Origin: Owenia fusiformis
Taxonomy: Eukaryota > Annelida > Polychaeta > Sabellida > Oweniidae
Assembly: GCA_903813345.2 (NCBI GenBank)
Contig: CAIIXF020000006.1
Coordinates: 2,850,001 to 2,914,000, forward strand
DNA length: 64,000 nt
Direction: 5' to 3'
The notes below the pieces were generated by a model, which was not told where the DNA came from, made no database searches, and saw only the letters and a list, made by a program, of their open reading frames with translations. The position numbers and the translations under genes are program-made. The stretch's first letter is position 1, and each line of letters starts with the position of its first letter. Below, in pieces: positions 60,301 to 64,000 of the stretch.

Positions 60301-63300
60301 TGCATTCCTGGCACTGGGTACCCTAGAATAGAAAGTAAAATTATTTAGAACAATGACAATACAGTAATTTGAAAAAGTATTTACAATGTAAGAGATACTA
60401 AAATGACTCCAAATTAGTGATGGAGAAACTTTCTACAATCCTGATGCATCCCTTGAAATCTTGCATGTCTACCAGGTACAAGGTTAAGCTCAGATGGATG
60501 AACAAGATACACATTGATAAATATCTCAGTTGAAATTCATATGGAGTCTTGATAAATATTCCATCATAAAAATACTGTCTACTCACCTGGGTGTTGTTCA
60601 TGCATTCTAAGCAGACATCTTTCTTCTCTACACTCACACAATTGCTATGTTTGTTGCACAGACACTCCGTGGAACAATTGTGACCAACCCAACCAAAATG
60701 ACAAACACACTTCTCTGGTTCCATACATACACCATGCTCCCCACATCCTTGGGAGCATGTTGGTTTGCATATTTCACTCCTGAAAGAAAAGGATTACAAT
60801 AAATTGACAGTAGTACAACTTTGACACAAAAATCGGGAACAATACAAGAACCAAAGTATGAATAATTGGATGAGTGAGAATATGAAGCTTATGGAGAGTA
60901 GTGTACTGGGAGTGTTAGTTTCAATTGAGAGTACAACATATAGCAGAGTATATGTTGACATCTAAATCTGCAAATTCTCGGAAATCAGAGAACAAGTATA
61001 CTCAGCAAATATGAAATTATGTTATTACAAAATAAGAGGGCAGTTGAAATAGTCCAGACTATTTGAGTTATAAATGCTTAATTCATGAGTGTTTTACTTA
61101 CAAGGGGTCTCTATGGTAGCCGTGCTTGCATTCACATATATAACCAGATTCCTTATCTGTACATTTCTCATTCTCCTGACAGTCATGGTTGCCATTGGTG
61201 CACTCATTCTCTGCGGGACATGAACTCATTGACCAGCTAGGCTCCCCAGTAGCATCCCTACTCCAATTCTGTGCTTTCTCTACAATTCACCAAGTCATAA
61301 TATCAAAATATCAAAAGACTAAGGCCAAATGATGATTATGTAAGAGTGTTAGGGTTAAAAAGCTAATAACAATAATTCTAATATGATACGTGATGTCACA
61401 ATAGCTAGAACAATTTAGTTGTGTTACTTGTCTGTTTATCATATTAGAATCGTAACAAAGACCTCAATTTTCTGATTTATGTCAAATATATGACCTCAAA
61501 TTTTATTCTGGCCCTTGCCAAAGACCTCAATCATTACGCAATTTCAGTCTTTTAACAATGAACAGAATAAAATTTGAGGTCATATATTACGCCATAAATC
61601 ATAAAATCTCGGTCTTTATTCCTTAAATATACACAGGTATTATGCCAACTGAACATTTCATTCTGAAGTATGTCAAATGCAGCATATCATTTGAGGGATT
61701 TTCTAACAAATGGTTCCCTGTTTATCAAAGTTTCACACTCAATTGTACAGTCAGCCTATCGCAATAACTGCTAAACAATCCAATCCTTGCTTGTAAAGCA
61801 AATGCTAGAAAAACAATAAAAAGAGTTAATTTTAGTTAATTCACATGGTTTGCATTTTTTGTTGAACTTATGAAATATATGGGTTGACTAGTTACCTGGT
61901 AGTGGTTCATTCCCTAGTGTTACATTCATTGAATTACATAATCCATACTGGGGACCATGTGGTCCTCCTTCCATGCACACTCCTCGTCCATTGAGGCCTC
62001 CAAAGGCGCACCAGCCACAGGTTGGGGCCTCCAAACAGTGGCTACACTGTGTGTGTATACTGCATTTGGCTGGACACATCATAGCACTGTTTCCCATAAT
62101 CATATGACCACATTCCCCATTGCTACAGTGCAGAGGGAGGTACGTTGGGGTCATGCACTGCAATTACAAAGTCATTTTAAAGAAATAGTATAAATGAAAC
62201 ATTTTGAAGCTACTGGTTGAAATTGGATTACGAGCCAGCGTCATGTTATTTTCCATAATGATATTACTGAATGAATGAAAATGTGAGTAATTTAAAAATT
62301 GAGAGTACTTTCTATTTTAGAGATTATGTAGTCACATGTATTTCAGAAAAAGCATCATATATGATTATAATTTATTAAAGTCTTACTTCATTAAGATACT
62401 GGCTCCACATACAATACGTTGTTCCACCTTCTGCTCCATCAGCATCCAAGCATGCTTCACATGTAGCGTGTTGGTAGCACCTAACAGAACATAACACAGA
62501 ATCAACAAGGGATGTAACAAAACTACAAATTCATGACTTTTTCAATAATCAACTATTAACTAAATTCACCTTTTATTAATCCTATTAAATACCATTTATA
62601 AAAAAACATCAACATGCAAAATGTCTGTACCATCTGCAATTTGTTACAGATGTCAACCAACCAATAAGAATGTCCACACAAAGTTGGAGACTATAACAAT
62701 ATGTCTCCCTTTCTGGTGGTGTAACATAAATCAACGACAACATATAGTATTTCTACAAAAAAAATCAACCAATACAAAAAACTCTTAAAATTGCTACCTG
62801 GTAGGGCAAGGGTCTGGAGGAGACAGTGCTAGGCGGGTATACTGGTTGTAGACGGATGGTTCAAGAGATTTACTGAAGCAACCCCAACCATACATTGGAA
62901 TCTGGTTCAGGCGTCGACCAATTTCAGCTGAAATAATGAAATGAATTCATTTTACTTCACCTTATAATTAACCTGAGTACAGAGTTCTAAACTAACCTCT
63001 GAACAGGTGAGACAATTGTACAGCTAAGCAGCCCTACTCCCACTGCAGGTGGCCATCACATTCCGTGTCATAAATTGATTCAAAGCTGGCATGATTACAT
63101 TTTCTCAACCAATCAGCAAGCAGAAAGAAACAACAGTTTCTATAACATTTAAATGTTTGTCAAGGTCTTGTTGGCTCAAAAAGATCAGAAGATTATTTCA
63201 AACTATCAGAGTGAAGACGAAAAAAATGCAAAGGGCAGTTATATTTTGACAAGGGAAGTTTATCCCTGAGGGAGATAAAGTATATCTACCCGGCGGCCTC

Positions 63301-63991
63301 TTTCATGGAGATACATCATATGTATCATTCATATCACAGTGTTATAAGAAATCTTATACTTTTATCAAAATGCAAACTCTACTATTATATGTGTGAGAAG
63401 AATGAGTTTTGCAATCTTTTAATTTTGATTTTCCGGGTATATTAAGAATTTAGATATCTGATAGTATTTATTATATCAAAATCTCTGAAATTGTATATAA
63501 ATTTCTCTTACATGCCCTTGTAAGATGCCTGGTCCAAAAGCATTTATTTCCTTCAATACATTTCTCACAATCGCTTGAGGCGCATTGAATACTTAGGCAT
63601 TGGCTTGAGTCTGTGTGGCCCTGTTGGAGCTGAGTACATGGGTTGAGTTGCTGACAGCTATGGCCAAGTGGAATACACTTGCCATGGTCACATCCACTAC
63701 ACCACTGGCACAACTGCAAGTAAATTGAAAAGTTAACTCATGCTATATCAGATTTTATTTGCAAAAACTTGACTTTAAATAGGAGAAAGTTTTAGGTTTC
63801 ACTCAGTATTTATTCAGAATATCAGAAAATCAGAATTTGTACTCACCAATTGTGCACTCGGATGAGCAGGCCAGATAGCCAGACACTCGCTACAGTTAGT
63901 ATGAACGCCACATTCTCTTCCCCCCTCCCTCCAAGCTGTGTTGCAATGTTTGCCATTCTTCAGAATTGTAGTCTTGTTCGTCTCATAGCAT
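56318..63991 (-). CDS. MEGF8: Multiple EGF-like domains protein 8, C-terminal part (5' exons outside window)
   Basis: Type I membrane protein. In vertebrates it forms, with the E3 ligase MGRN1 and MOSMO, a complex that lowers Smoothened at the cell surface. Twelve exons with consistent phases: 63991-63847, 63713-63512, 62927-62798, 62480-62387, 62157-61896, 61279-61102, 60779-60587, 60322-60158, 59852-59716, 58840-58699, 58338-58119, 57396-56318. They encode PSI modules, an EGF domain, laminin-type EGF domains, a CUB-like membrane-proximal region, one transmembrane helix and the tail. MEGF8 rather than attractin is indicated by GTGCPCGNNTETPG, YFRQDQPHINLFVFFSVFFS, the tail block LALEPTDDGIAV and LGSALMSMRQMY. 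MASRPF, the tail motif tied to MGRN1 binding, is intact. The CUB, Kelch and earlier parts must lie beyond 64000. Confidence 0.95.
57397..58118 (-). other. MEGF8 last intron
   Basis: AT-rich; short tandem AACAATGTGTTACAATA units at 57800-57860. No exon seen. Confidence 0.7.
58119..58338 (-). CDS. MEGF8: MEGF8 exon (end of laminin-EGF, start of membrane-proximal CUB-like region)
   Basis: Acceptor cattatttcag, donor AAAGGTG|gtaagt. Encodes CSLCKEYFDGTPKDGHQCYR and RRVVFFAVHPKYQNVDIRIT, leaving one base (phase 1). Confidence 0.95.
58699..58840 (-). CDS. MEGF8: MEGF8 exon (laminin-EGF, CPC-NNTET motif)
   Basis: Acceptor tgtctttgtag, donor GTCAG|gtatga. Encodes CKCHGHGDTCDADTGTGCPC and GNNTETPGRCTGQSSKDD. 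The longest open frame over this DNA is a different, wrong frame; the correct one is fixed by the phases of both neighbours. Confidence 0.95.
58841..59715 (-). other. MEGF8 intron with duplicated splice-site sequence
   Basis: The part next to the acceptor (58841-58940) holds partial tandem copies of the exon start and acceptor. At 59450-59530 there are GGTTCGA words on both strands resembling a decayed tRNA-derived sequence. The rest is featureless. Confidence 0.5.
59716..59852 (-). CDS. MEGF8: MEGF8 exon (laminin-EGF)
   Basis: Acceptor actacttgcag, donor GAAAA|gtaatc. Encodes VSVPTRGPKEDAVCVNCTNF and TKGDTCDHCMTGHFRVSQDK, matching the vertebrate EDEAVCVNCQNN region. Confidence 0.94.
60158..60322 (-). 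CDS. MEGF8: MEGF8 exon (laminin-EGF)
   Basis: Acceptor tattctag, donor CATAAC|gtaagt, 55 whole codons. Encodes GTQCQECKLNYVGNPIDGAS and CRLYCNGHAETCLERDLEQS. Confidence 0.94.
60587..60779 (-). CDS. MEGF8: MEGF8 exon (EGF / laminin-EGF)
   Basis: Acceptor ttttctttcag, donor CCCAG|gtgagt. Encodes CKPTCSQGCGEHGVCMEPEK, CVCHFGWVGHNCSTECLCNK and VCLECMNNTQ. The frame continues into the intron for a while, but the phase-0 join to the next exon is clear. Confidence 0.94.
61102..61279 (-). CDS. MEGF8: MEGF8 exon (EGF domain)
   Basis: Acceptor gaattgtag, donor CCCCTT|gtaagt. Encodes WSMSSCPAENECTNGNHDCQ and KCTDKESGYICECKHGYHRD, a six-cysteine EGF domain with the spacing seen in MEGF8. Confidence 0.92.
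61454..61620. mobile_element. Short inverted-repeat element in MEGF8 intron
   Basis: AACAAAGACCTCAATTTTCT and TATGACCTCAAATTTTATTC on the left pair with the right half ending GGTCTTTATT. Arms of about 70 bp, centre near 61537. Confidence 0.82.
61896..62157 (-). CDS. MEGF8: MEGF8 exon (PSI module)
   Basis: Acceptor ttgtaattgcag, donor CCAG|gtaact. Encodes CMTPTYLPLHCSNGECGHMI and CSIHTQCSHCLEAPTCGWCA, then FGGLNGRGVCMEGGPHGPQY, close to the vertebrate MEGF8 PSI module at this place. Confidence 0.93.
62387..62480 (-). CDS. MEGF8: MEGF8 exon (PSI core)
   Basis: Acceptor gttctgttag, donor AATGAA|gtaaga. Encodes CYQHATCEACLDADGAEGGT and TYCMWSQYLNE, a PSI module. Confidence 0.9.
62609..62727 (-). 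repeat. TGTCACCACC-family repeat, copy D
   Basis: Reverse-strand copy: AACATGCAAAATGTC at the left and GAGACTATAACAATATGTCT with CTGGTGGTGTAACAT at the right. It lies in a MEGF8 intron and is diverged. Confidence 0.65.
62798..62927 (-). CDS. MEGF8: MEGF8 exon (YGWGCFS segment)
   Basis: Acceptor cattatttcag, donor ACCAG|gtagca. Encodes EIGRRLNQIPMYGWGCFSKS and LEPSVYNQYTRLALSPPDPC, linking two PSI repeats. Confidence 0.88.
62928..63511 (-). other. MEGF8 intron
   Basis: No exon or clear repeat recognised. Confidence 0.6.
63512..63713 (-). CDS. MEGF8: MEGF8 exon (PSI modules)
   Basis: Acceptor tttacttgcag, donor GGGCAT|gtaaga. Encodes LCQWCSGCDHGKCIPLGHSC, then CASSDCEKCIEGNKCFWTRH, the CxxC-W pattern of PSI repeats. 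It ends with one base that joins CT of the next exon. Confidence 0.9.
63847..63991 (-). CDS. MEGF8: MEGF8 exon (PSI module)
   Basis: Acceptor gaattgcag, donor TTG|gtgagt. Encodes CYETNKTTILKNGKHCNTAW and ECGVHTNCSECLAIWPAHPS, the start of a PSI-type cysteine module. It enters with one base of a codon and leaves in phase 0. Confidence 0.88.
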
Positions 63992-64000
63992 CTGCAATTC

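Noticed and set aside
56318-63991. Attractin (ATRN) as the identity of the minus-strand gene
   Set aside because: MASRPF is shared, but the tail block LALEPTDDGIAV, LGSALMSM and the GCPC-NNTET exon match MEGF8 and not attractin.
1-64000. CRISPR arrays, bacterial operons, viral genes
   Set aside because: Exon-intron structure and gene families are animal. The tandem repeats present lack spacer structure, and no viral coding sequence was recognised.

Overview
The window looks like nuclear DNA of an invertebrate animal. It is AT-rich, has multi-exon genes with GT-AG introns, is crowded with short inverted-repeat transposons and minisatellites, and carries bilaterian genes for glycosaminoglycan and Hedgehog-linked biology. 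A marine lophotrochozoan (mollusc, brachiopod or similar) is my guess from composition and repeat style, but the sequence alone does not settle the phylum.

Left half, plus strand (1602-36594, possibly to 38956): a heparan sulfate 2-O-sulfotransferase gene (HS2ST1 orthologue) lacking only its first exon(s). Seven exons were placed with matching splice phases. Intron 3815-32109 (28.3 kb) holds two complete, intronless genes on the same strand. One is a galactose-3-O-sulfotransferase-like enzyme (8045-9226). The other is a GH20 beta-N-acetylhexosaminidase with a signal peptide and an unusual C-terminal hydrophobic anchor (17099-19663). Three glycan-modifying enzymes are therefore stacked in one locus.

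Middle (36.6-54 kb): a transposon and repeat graveyard. It includes a 6.17-kb element with very long terminal inverted repeats (40006-46172) that carries two smaller elements nested inside it, a tandem satellite of GGCGGCCATTTT-type motifs (46418-47620), and a 1.3-kb element with clear 5-bp target duplications (48968-50264). No convincing transposase was seen.

Right end, minus strand (63991 down to 56318): the last 12 exons of MEGF8. They encode PSI, EGF and laminin-EGF modules, the transmembrane helix and the MASRPF cytoplasmic tail; the 5' part lies outside the window. Further downstream on the same strand is an unassigned terminal exon (54205-54419) with its own poly(A) signal.

The main points worth checking are the nested glycan-enzyme locus, the membrane-tethered hexosaminidase, two possible HS2ST C-termini, and the large nested inverted-repeat elements.
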